Assembly (NCBI RefSeq): GCF_019925205.1
Contig: NC_083560.1
Location: forward strand, 128,313,062-128,377,061
DNA length: 64,000 nt
Direction of reading: 5' to 3'
Source of the DNA: Metopolophium dirhodum
Lineage: Eukaryota; Arthropoda; Insecta; Hemiptera; Aphididae
Shown here: one piece after another, positions 39,790 to 48,515 of the stretch
How the letters are laid out: every line of letters begins with the position of its first letter
How positions within the stretch are numbered: the first letter of the stretch is position 1
Notes under the pieces: generated by a model
The model's input: the letters and a program-made list of their open reading frames with translations, nothing else
What the model was told of the DNA's origin: nothing
Database searches by the model: none
Translations under genes and position numbers: made by a program

Positions 39790-40053
39790 TTAATCTGTCG
39801 CTTGTTTGTCCGTATAGTATGGACGGACTTCAGCGACGTTAATTAACTCTTCTTTATTGGTTTTATGGTTGATGATGGCCAGCGTTGTATCACTTATTAG
39901 TTGATGAAGTGCTTCGATACGTGTGTTGAAGTTTTCTTTCATCGTAGCTATATCGTCTGTCATTGTTCGTATTGTCGTTTCTAGCCGAGTGATTTTTTCT
40001 TCATTGGATTCCATTATCGGGTTATTTCGTTGACGATTTGAGTTTCTAGTCAT
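39790..40053 (-). pseudogene. Truncated duplicate of gag start
   Basis: An 87-codon open frame whose first about 53 residues equal the N-terminus of the full gag, from MTRNSNRQRNNPIMES to EALHQLI. It then diverges at 39894 into unrelated sequence ending YYTDKQATD. It belongs to a 478-bp duplicated block (39894-40371, equal to 41356-41833) that also contains the leader, primer-binding site and 17 bp of LTR. It lacks the capsid region and is unlikely to work as Gag. Confidence 0.8.
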
Positions 40054-40371
40054 TTTGCTTCAGTAGTGTCGTTATTATTTTTGAGTGGTTGGGTACACTA
40101 TTTCGCCGTACCGACTAGTAAACGTCGAACTTGTATATTGTGTTGATTTCGTGGTCGATGTAGTTTCCGAGGCACGGGTTGGTTATTCAAACCTCCAACA
40201 AATCGATTGCGGTATTACTGTACCGACTAATAGACGTTCTTATCGGTTTGTTGGCGGGTATACTATTTCGCCGTACCGACTAGTAAACGTCGTACTTGTA
40301 TGTTGTGTTGATTTGTGGTCGATGTAGTTCCTGAGCCACGGGTTGGGCGCCAGTTGATACGGAGCGTCTGT
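39894..40371 (-). repeat. Internal duplication of LTR end, primer site, leader and gag start
   Basis: Colinear with 41356-41833 at a constant offset of 1462 bp and without gaps. Only a few substitutions are visible, for example CGTCGAAC against CGTTGAAC and TGTATGTTG against TGTATATTG. It begins inside gag and ends exactly 17 bp into the LTR terminus (TGATACGGAGCGTCTGT on the plus strand). Within each copy the leader has its own imperfect direct repeat of roughly 97 bp (about 40088-40185 and 40250-40349), and each unit ends in a partial primer-site word CACGGGTTGG. Confidence 0.85.
40335..40352 (-). promoter_or_regulatory. Second, internal primer-binding site
   Basis: TGGCGCCCAACCCGTGGC on the coding strand, identical to the normal site at 41797-41814, and preceded by the 17-bp LTR end. 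In this place it is not next to a full LTR. Confidence 0.75.
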
Positions 40372-40480
40372 GTTTGTGTGGGTTCTTCGTCATACTCGTT
40401 ATTCTGCGACAGTTCTTTTGCGGTTAGGATTGTTGTACTTTCCTTCGGGTGCTGTGGTTTTGCTTCTTTCCTGTTGCATT

Positions 40481-41515
40481 TTATTCTGTGTATTCTGGAT
40501 CTGTGGGATTCAATGACGGTGGGTGATCCTCCCCCGTCTCCCGAGTCCAGTTTTTTTGCATTTCATCATCGGTTTCTTCTTCGCTGTTTTTTGCCTGGTC
40601 TTGAACTATTGTAATTTGATTCACCGTTTTCTCCGCATTTTTTCTGTCGTTATTGAAGTTCTGCCTTCCGTATGATTGAGTGTGGGGTGTTTGATTTGTG
40701 TTCCTATTTTGGTGATATGTGTAAGTTGTTTTTTGTTTTGGGTTTGGATCGACTTGTTGATCTTTTTCGTCAATTTCTCCCAATTTCTCCCAAATTTTTA
40801 AAAACGTTTTTTCTGTGTTTTGTATGTATGCTTGTATTGCTATTGGGAAATGTTTAATGACTAGATTTATTGCTTGTTCTTCTGCGATTTTTGGTGAGTC
40901 AAGGTATTTTAATTCATCCATCCATTTGTGAAAATGTTCTTGGTAGTTGCCTTTTGTTGTTGCTTTTCCGGCTTCCGTGCATTTTATAAAAATGCTCCAC
41001 TGTTTGTTTTCAGAGAAGAAGTTTCTTAAGAAAAGGTCTTTGAAGTTTTCGATGTTGCAGGTTGCGTCTTTTACCATTGTGAACCACTTTGCTGCCTTTC
41101 CTTTTAGGCAGTTTTCGATCACGATCATTTTGTCGTCTTCAGCAATTTTTTTATGTATTAAGTATGTGTTTAAGTTTCTCAAGAATCTTTTCGGGTGGTC
41201 GGTTTGCTCGTTCCCTGCGAACGTTGGCATGGTCAACTCTACTGTGTTTGATCTGGTTGTCACCGTGGTGTCCATTTGTGTTTGTTTGTTTGCTATGTTG
41301 CTCAAATCTTTGTTCAATTTTTCAACGTTTACTACTGTTTTTTTGTCGTAGTCATTTATTAGTTGATGAAGTGCTTCGATACGTGTGTTGAAGTTTTCTT
41401 TCATCGTAGCTATATCGTCTGTCATTGTTCGTATTGTCGTTTCTAGCCGAGTGATTTTTTCTTCATTGGATTCCATTATCGGGTTATTTCGTTGACGATT
41501 TGAGTTTCTAGTCAT
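40481..41515 (-). CDS. gag: Gag-like protein of the LTR retrotransposon
   Basis: An intact frame of 344 codons from an ATG at 41515. Residues about 17-42 (ESNEEKITRLETTIRTMTDD) look like a short coiled coil. Residues about 80-200 resemble the retrotransposon capsid region, with HPKRFLRNLNTYL, LKGKAAKWF and QEHFHKWMDELKYL. The C-terminus is Gln/Asn/Thr-rich and polar, ending in NPTDPEYTE. No CCHC zinc knuckle and no protease is present, and no pol frame follows: 109 bp downstream the duplicated LTR/primer-site block begins. In complete elements Gag forms the particle that packages the RNA. Here it may still do so if the copy is transcribed. Identification as Gag rests on position between primer-binding site and 3' LTR plus capsid-like features. 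Confidence 0.8.
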   Translation of the reverse strand: MTRNSNRQRNNPIMESNEEKITRLETTIRTMTDDIATMKENFNTRIEALHQLINDYDKKTVVNVEKLNKDLSNIANKQTQMDTTVTTRSNTVELTMPTFAGNEQTDHPKRFLRNLNTYLIHKKIAEDDKMIVIENCLKGKAAKWFTMVKDATCNIENFKDLFLRNFFSENKQWSIFIKCTEAGKATTKGNYQEHFHKWMDELKYLDSPKIAEEQAINLVIKHFPIAIQAYIQNTEKTFLKIWEKLGEIDEKDQQVDPNPKQKTTYTYHQNRNTNQTPHTQSYGRQNFNNDRKNAEKTVNQITIVQDQAKNSEEETDDEMQKNWTRETGEDHPPSLNPTDPEYTE

Positions 41516-41796
41516 TTTGCTTCAGTAGTGTCGTTATTATTTTTGAGTGGTTGGGTACACTATTTCGCCGTACCGACTAGTAAACGTTGAACTTGTATAT
41601 TGTGTTGATTTCGTGGTCGATGTAGTTTCCGAGGCACGGGTTGGTTATTCAAACCTCCAACAAATCGATTGCGGTATTACTGTACCGACTAATAGACGTT
41701 CTTATCGGTTTGTTGGCGGGTATACTATTTCGCCGTACCGACTAGTAAACGTCGTACTTGTATATTGTGTTGATTTGTGGTCGATGTAGTTCCTGA

Positions 41797-41814
41797 GCCA
41801 CGGGTTGGGCGCCA
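41797..41814 (-). promoter_or_regulatory. Primer-binding site (tRNA-Lys type)
   Basis: TGGCGCCCAACCCGTGGC on the coding strand, two bases inside the 5' LTR. TGGCGCCCAAC is the kind of sequence complementary to the 3' end of tRNA-Lys used by several insect Gypsy-group elements. Confidence 0.8.
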
Positions 41815-41816
41815 GT

Positions 41817-42934
41817 TGATACGGAGCGTCTGTTCGTGACGTCCCGTGTCGTAAATACCAAATGCGTTGTGTATTGTTATGATTCGTTTATTATATAATC
41901 AATAAGTAATGTTTACAATGATCGGGGCAAGTTATCCCGGACCGCGCGGCAGGCTTAAGGAAGCGGCCGCGACGGGCGGGTTCGGGCCTGAAGAGGCGCG
42001 AGCAAAACAATAGTCGGGACTTGCCTATACGTTTCGTAGAAGTAATACAATAATAGGGGAGAGTAGAAACCGTCCGTGCACGGACTCGAGCAAGTCGTGT
42101 GGGTTCGGTTCTTCCTCGCGGCGAAACTCGAATAAGCTCGCCGTAGGGGGGAACGAGGTACTACTTGTCGGCTTGCTGAATAGTCGATTGGCCAAGTTAC
42201 GTCGCGAAGTCGGTTCCCGGCGTGTCTTGGTATTCGTCCAACGGTGTGACTGGACTCGATTGAACGGGTGGACTGTCAGTAATGGATCGCCGGAGTATAA
42301 TTATATTATACGCTGCCGTCGGTGGGTCAATCAGGTCCCGGTGTGGCGGCTATCCGTTGTCGTCGATCGCTGGATGTACACGGTAGGCTTGGCGTCGTCG
42401 GTCCGTGAAGTGGCGCTTATTAGCCAGGTATGCCGGGTACTGTTGAGTCTCGGCGGTATCGGGCGATCACGTTAGATCGTGCGTTCAGGGTGCGTCGTCG
42501 TGGACTGGTTAGGTCGGATCAGCTTCGCCGGTGTCGTTCAGGTCGGTGTTGCTGCTGCGTTGATAGTCTTCGGGTCTTCAGGTCTTCGGGTCTTCTATAG
42601 TGCTTGTTGACTTGTAGAAGATATGTTGAAGACTGGTGTGGTGGATTTGTTTGACCGGTGAACTGTCCCGGTATATATACTATTTGTTTCCCTTTGTTGT
42701 CCTGTGATTGGTCGAGGATGGTTGCTTTGATAAGCAATAACCACACCTCGACCCGTTGGTGTTCGCTTTGTTAATGTGGTTCTTGTTTGTTATTTCCGTG
42801 AAATTTTCCTGTTGGTAAACTACTTATTCTAATATGTCGCGTCTATTACTTGTGTCGCATTATGTTGCCATACTGTTGTGTTTGGTGGTCCTGAAAAGGA
42901 CCACTTTAATACAGTGACGGTTTATCCCGTTACA
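41817..42934 (-). repeat. 5' LTR of the LTR retrotransposon
   Basis: 1118 bp, apparently identical to the 3' LTR. It would hold the promoter for gag, transcribed towards lower coordinates. The TATA-like word on the coding strand is near 42671-42680. Confidence 0.9.
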
Positions 42935-42938
42935 AACC
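42935..42938. repeat. Target-site duplication, right (AACC)
   Basis: Exact match to 38391-38394. Confidence 0.8.
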
Positions 42939-42964
42939 GTTATGTGCGTACGATATTAAGTGGA

Positions 42965-43185
42965 CTTCGAAACAAAAGGTGTTATCTCAAAATATCAAAT
43001 TGTTCAGGAGATAAAGACTTTCGATGATGGTCAAATCTAAAAGTTTACAAAAAGTTGTTCTACGCATGGATCCTTTTGGTGGTAATATTTTTTTTTCACT
43101 TTGAATTATTTTTTCCTAAACTAAATGGTGTATGTTTCTCGGAAAACAAAATTTGGTAGAAAGAAAAAAAATATTGTGTCGTGAT
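42965..43185 (+). repeat. Dispersed repeat R3, copy 2
   Basis: Similar to 38030-38285 (shared AAAAGGTG, CAGGAGATA, GATGGTCAAATCTAAA and AACAAAATTTGGT), on the same strand. Nothing else is recognised from 43190 to 43800. Confidence 0.5.
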
Positions 43186-43802
43186 GTTAAAACCAAAATG
43201 ATAAACGTATGCTGGTACTGTATTCAGTAAGTATAGAACTATGTAGAATTATTTATTTTGTTGATTAATAAAATCAATAATATTGTACTTCATATCTTAT
43301 GATTACTGTATGGTTGATGCAATGAATATTAAACAAAACTTATTTATTTTAAAACTACAATATAGTTAGGTATAGTATATATGGGTTACCTATGTTTATA
43401 TTTATCATAATTTAATATTAAATTGGTTTGTAATCTGTGTTAATTTAGATTCTTCTAGTTCCGTATAACTCTTTAAATATTTCACCTAAATAGTGGTTTT
43501 TTGTGGTTTTGATTATATGGATAATTAATAACTTAACTTATTCAAAAAAGTGGATTTAAAAAAAAACTTATTTGGAATGTTTGGTTCTGTGCCCTCGATT
43601 TATTGTATTATTATACTACCTATATACTTCTTGTAGACAAAATTTGTTCTGGCCTATAAGCTGGATATTATACAATAATAGTGAAAAACTAGTACACGAT
43701 GCAGAGTTTAGTGTCTTAGAGTTTTTTGAAATAAATAAAGACGTATTAATGGTAATAACAATATAAACAATCAAAATAAAACTTGATCCGTGTACCTATA
43801 TA

Positions 43803-44068
43803 TGTTACAGTTAAAACCCGAAATCCGTCGAAACTAGTTTTAACTAGTCAAAACTAGTTTCCACAAATCCCTTTAGTCATTTCTGGTTTTAACTAGTTAA
43901 AACTAGAATTTACTAAGACCTATAAAATATATTGGTGAAAACTAGAATTATCTAGTTAAAATCCTTAATTTTTATATTGATAGGTTAAACTAGTTTTAAC
44001 TAGGGAAAAGTAGAAATATAAGTACACATTAGAATAATTATTATAGGAATTTATTATATTATTTATTT
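43803..44068 (+). repeat. Left terminal inverted repeat, 266 bp
   Basis: Matches the reverse complement of 46332-46597 with no difference that I could see. It contains several nested AACTAGTT palindromes (such as GTTTTAACTAGTCAAAACTAG) that could fold into hairpins or serve as repeated transposase sites. Confidence 0.9.
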
Positions 44069-44442
44069 AGTATAGAATAATATTATATTGTATTTAAACT
44101 CGTACTACATAAAACTCACGCGACCACAGACGATCTATAAATATTGCTCGATAATTGTTTGACCGGTCGACTATCAAATCAATTAAGATAACTAGTCGTC
44201 CAACACTTAGATACGATATAACTTCGACAGATTATACCTACAATAATATTAATAATAATACGATATTGATCTGAAGGTCAGCTTATATCGTCGGCTGTGT
44301 TTCGCCAGTGCGATTGTGTTCGTCGTAGTCGTTGTACCTACGTGTTTTTGTCGTGAATTGCCCGTTCTAAGTTGTTTTTTCGCTCTTGTTGACATTCGCC
44401 GGTTTTGAAAATTGTCCTAACGTCACTGTATACTTTGGTATC

Positions 44443-46341
44443 ATGTTGGAAACTGAAAGAGAAATGAGTACCCGAGAACGGTTTTTTAAGAAGCTTATGG
44501 AATCGGTGGAAGGAAAAAAAGACAATCATTATAATATCATTACTAAAGATGCTTATGATTCGCTTCTAAAAGAGGTTGAGGATGCGATATCAGCCACTAA
44601 AAAAACCTCTGCTCAATATAGAAGGATCAAGCGATTCAATGTTTTGGAATTTGGCGATACAAAAAAGCTGGTAACCCGCGGAGAGCCAGTCAAATATTAT
44701 TTGCCGATGGAAGACATTTTTGATGTCATTGATTTGTCACATATCGCTATAGGGCATGGAGGGAGAGATCGTCTGAAGGTTGAAACTTCAAGAAAGTACG
44801 CCAACATTACCACTGACATGATAAATATTTTTTTGTCTCTCTGTGAAACGTGCCAGAAAAAGAAAAAACTAGGAAAGAAAGGACTCGTTTCGAAACCAAT
44901 TTTGGCATTTTGCACACTGAATTAAATAGTAGATGTCAAATAGATTTGATAGACATGCAGTCACAACCTGATGCACAGTTTAAGTTTATACTTAATTATC
45001 AAGATCATCTGACAAAATTCGTTCTGCTCCGCCCCTTGCAGACCAAGCGTGCAGAAGAAGTTGCAAGCCATTTATTAGACATTTTTTTAACATTTGGTGC
45101 TCCGGTTCTTCTTCATTCAGACAATGGGAGAGAATTTGTTAACAGTGTGATTACAGAGCTGACAGGGCTATGGCCAGAGTTAAAAATCGTGCACGGGAAA
45201 CCTAGGCATTCACAAAGCCAAGGCTCCGTAGAGCGAGCCAACCAAGACGTGGAACGAATGCTCGCTTCTTGGATGACAGACAATAAATCCACTAATTGGT
45301 CTATCGGATTAAAGTTCGTACAATTTATGAAAAATAGAGCACACCACGCCGGGATAAATATGACGCCCTATAAAGCAATGTTTGGGGTTGATCCAAGAGT
45401 GGGGCTCGTAACCTCTAACCTCCCCAATGATTTGATTGCTACTATAAACGTCGAGGATGAACTGGAAAATCTTATATGTACTGAAACTGGAAGTGAAAAT
45501 AAGATTGAGCAGGAAGCTGCAGGTAAACATTTTTATTATTTTTTTAGACATTAATATTTTAGACATTTATTTATCGACATTATATTGCGGTTAAAATGCA
45601 TTTTTTATTTACATATTTTATAATTTAAAAACCATAAACATTTTTCGATAACTTTTAAATTATTTTTCAGTTAGAAAAATTGTAAAAAAAATCAACTTTC
45701 ATAGTTAAATATAAATAGCTCATACTGTAACCAACAAATCTAATAAATACATAAACACGGTTTATTTCTTTGATATGTTTCAGATACCTCTTTTATAGGT
45801 GCAATTAGAAAAGAAGCTCATGAAAATTTGGAAAAACAGGCAGCCCGAATGATGACTCGATCAGAAAAAAAATTTCCCGCCGTTGATGTTGGTGTCAACG
45901 TAGTAATCCGCATTCCAGATGTTGACAAAGGCAAAACAGATCATCCTAATCTCATCGGAGTGGTGTTAGAAAAAACAGAGCACGATCTATACAGAATCGG
46001 AAGTAAGGATGGAATTCTAGAAAAACTTTATTGTAGGTACGTCCATTATCACATTTTCATACACCAAATAAAATATAATTAGTAAATAGTTACTAATCAG
46101 TAAAAATTGTTTCAGATCTGAATTTATAACATGCGAAGAAAAATTCATCACAGAGAATCAAGTTCCAAACAATCATATTTCCCTCCGTGCAGCCGCAACA
46201 AAAGCATCGACGGGGTCGGGGCAAGGCTTTGTAAGATGCACATGTAAAACGTCCTGCGGAACAAATCGCTGTTTATGTAGAAAAAATAAAATACTATGCA
46301 ATTCTAAATGCCACAATAGTTTGTCCTGTCAAAATAAATAA
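44443..46341 (+). pseudogene. Integrase-like DDE transposase, three exons, one frameshift
   Basis: Would cut and integrate the element. Start is the ATG at 44443 or 44464. The first open piece ends at 44925 and holds an HHCC zinc-binding domain (SHIAIGHGG ... CETCQ). Reading then continues in another frame from about 44900 with the integrase core: first Asp in CQIDLIDMQ, second in HSDNGREF, Glu in GSVERANQD, with 36 residues between the second Asp and the Glu. Exon 1 ends at 45522 (CAG|GTAAAC). Exon 2 is 45784-46036, with AAARMMTRSEKKF-like basic sequence and a chromo/SH3-like VGVNVVIRIPDVD. Exon 3 is 46116-46341 and ends in a Cys-rich block (CTCKTSCGTNRCLCRKNK ...) like CXC zinc motifs. Both junctions keep phase. 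The single frame change at about 44900-44920 makes this copy probably inactive, unless it is a sequence error. Confidence 0.85.
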
Positions 46342-46597
46342 TATAATAAATTCCTATAATAATTATTCTAATGTGTACTTATATTTCTACTTTTCCCTAG
46401 TTAAAACTAGTTTAACCTATCAATATAAAAATTAAGGATTTTAACTAGATAATTCTAGTTTTCACCAATATATTTTATAGGTCTTAGTAAATTCTAGTTT
46501 TAACTAGTTAAAACCAGAAATGACTAAAGGGATTTGTGGAAACTAGTTTTGACTAGTTAAAACTAGTTTCGACGGATTTCGGGTTTTAACTGTAACA
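46332..46597 (-). repeat. Right terminal inverted repeat, 266 bp
   Basis: Mirror of 43803-44068. The last 10 bases of the transposase coding frame, including the TAA stop at 46339-46341, lie inside it. Confidence 0.9.
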
Positions 46598-47439
46598 TAT
46601 ATATATATATTTATTTATTTATTCTTCGTCAATAATGGCTAATGGGCCTAACTGAAGAATTCCGTAGTAAAACAAAGTATTCCTCGGAACTTGCAGGAAG
46701 TTAATATAGATTATTAAAAATAAACAGAAAATGAAAAAAATATCGGAAATAATAAAAATGTGTTAAAGTACAAAATGCGCGTGCATGATATAACATATTA
46801 TTATATATATATAATATAATGTCAACAAAGTCTGTATATTATGTTTGTGTATACAAACGTATACATACGAGCGGGTTTAAAGATATATTATATTATTATA
46901 TATGTTACATCAAAGATCGGAATTATTTGCGAGAGTGCACGCTTTCCCGAGTTTAAGGGGTACACATTATATACATGTGCCTATACAACAATATCCAATC
47001 ACGTAAAATGTAATATATGTCTTGCACTATATAATAATATCATACGAGTGAATCTCCGCTGATTAAATAATAAAAATAATAATACGATTTGATATTATTA
47101 TTTTACGACTCTACGATCGTATATTATTGGAAAAAAAAAAGTCGCCGATGATGATTTTTGTCATGGACTCGTCACACGCATATTATATCTGTGGCCACCA
47201 CCCCACCCCACGTGTTATATACACCATTTTACTACCCCGTGATCAATATAGGTATGATATAGAAACCGGCAATCACGTGTATAATTAATAAATTCATTAA
47301 TACTTAAAACTATAATTATATAGGTTGTATATCGTACCGTCGCATTGGGCCATATCGGTGTTATTTAAATTGAATTTGTAATAATTATTACCAAAAGTAT
47401 AATATTATATTACATTGAAAAGCTGCGAAAGTGGACTCC
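46598..47439. other. Non-coding, AT-rich
   Basis: Starts with a TA/TTTA simple repeat at the transposon border. The open frame at 46841-47062 has no recognisable domain. Confidence 0.5.
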
Positions 47440-48515
47440 ACGATTTGCTGTACATTAGATTTCGCGTGGGTTACTGTAATGGGTGAGTTAAATTTGAATT
47501 CAATGATATAAAAACATTGTACCTTTACGATAAACGATTTTGAATGAAGATGGTCCGTGGCCTATATTACTATAAGTTGTATAGTATTATTTTATGATAT
47601 TATTGCTACTTTAGTAATTTATTTTACTATTAGGTAAACAGGTAAGACAGTAGGTTGAATTTATTACTTTTAAAGCCTTAAGAACCCTCGTATAATATTT
47701 TCAATTTACAAAAAATAACTAAAATCGTTATTCTTCGTTTAAATTTATAATTTTATTCTAATTTGAATATCTTACTCAACATGAAATAACAATAAATATA
47801 AAATATATTAAATAAATATTTTACACTGTACCAAAAAAATATAAAAATTATATCAAAACATTGTTTTTTATAAGAATTTATATTTATAAGAAACATGGTA
47901 TAATTTTTTTTATCCTTAGCTATAAAAATTAAACATTTTATACATTTTTAACTACTTAATTTGAAAAATCTAGTGAATTTAATGAATTTATCAAAATTTG
48001 AACTTAAAATGATTAGAAAAAAATGTGTGCCAATGTATCTTTAATATTTTTGAGCTGCTATTAAGACAACTTATGACTTATGAGAAGCCTCTTATTCAAT
48101 TCTAAAGCTTTTTGACCCAGGGAATAAATGTTTATCGATAGTTATACAATAAAACTAAAAAATAAATATCAAAAATTTCTCATGCCTAGGTACCAATTGT
48201 TCGAAAAAAGACAGAATATTTAAAAAAATTTATCATGTACAGAAGCTGCTAATATAAACATTTGGTGAAAATTTCAAGTATAGAGTATCTACGGTTATTC
48301 GTTTTTGAAATACGCCAAAAAAAACAAAATCGATTTGGTGAAAACTGGTTTTGCGTAAAAATGTCTGTCTTTAAAATTTTTATTTTGTTTTCCCCAAGGG
48401 TTTGGAAATTATTTTTATTACTCATCGTGTACACAAAAACGCATCAAAAAAACACCACACCACACACATTATTGTAAAATCAATGCATTTATCACTCCGT
48501 TTAGAATCTAAAATG
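47440..48515 (+). repeat. Dispersed repeat family R1, copy C
   Basis: The most complete copy. It starts with GGTTACTGTAATGGGTGAG and AAATTTGAATTCAATGAT (the R2 words in reverse), then ACTAAAATCGTTATTCTTCG, GGTGAAAATTTCAAGTA, GGTTTTGCGTAAAAATG and the end TTGTAAAATCAATGCATTTATC followed by TAGAATCTAAAA. Colinear with copies at 22030 and 330. No coding capacity is seen. Confidence 0.6.

Larger units (their letters stand above)
38395..42934 (-). mobile_element. Non-autonomous LTR retrotransposon (Ty3/Gypsy-like), gag only
   Basis: A complete insertion of 4540 bp in minus orientation. In element order: 5' LTR (42934-41817), Lys-type primer-binding site, leader, a 344-codon gag, then a stub carrying the last 17 bp of an LTR plus a second primer-binding site, leader and truncated gag start, a polypurine tract, and the 3' LTR (39512-38395). 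Both LTRs are 1118 bp, look identical, and start TGTAACGGG and end CGTATCA on the coding strand. The target duplication is AACC. There is no protease, reverse transcriptase, RNase H or integrase, so mobilisation would need enzymes from another element. Identical LTRs imply a recent insertion. The superfamily call rests on the 4-bp duplication, the primer-binding site and the Gag type. It is an endogenous element, and no envelope gene is present. Confidence 0.9.
43803..46597 (+). mobile_element. KRBA2/Ginger-like DNA transposon with long TIRs
   Basis: 2795 bp bounded by apparently perfect 266-bp terminal inverted repeats that begin TGTTACAGTTAAAACCCG. The flanking bases are TATA on both sides, consistent with a short target duplication but ambiguous because the site is TA-rich. 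The interior holds one spliced transposase with a retroviral-type integrase core, and its stop codon lies 10 bp inside the right repeat. TGT...ACA ends, short target duplication and an integrase-like DDE transposase fit the Ginger group. The protein most resembles the set annotated in insects as KRAB-A domain-containing protein 2-like. The exact superfamily label is inference. Identical repeats indicate recent activity, although the transposase has a frameshift. Confidence 0.85.

Noticed and set aside
40947..41391. Plus-strand open frames of 134 and 100 codons
   Set aside because: Antisense shadows of the gag frame, Phe/Leu-rich as expected for the complement of a Lys/Asn-rich protein.
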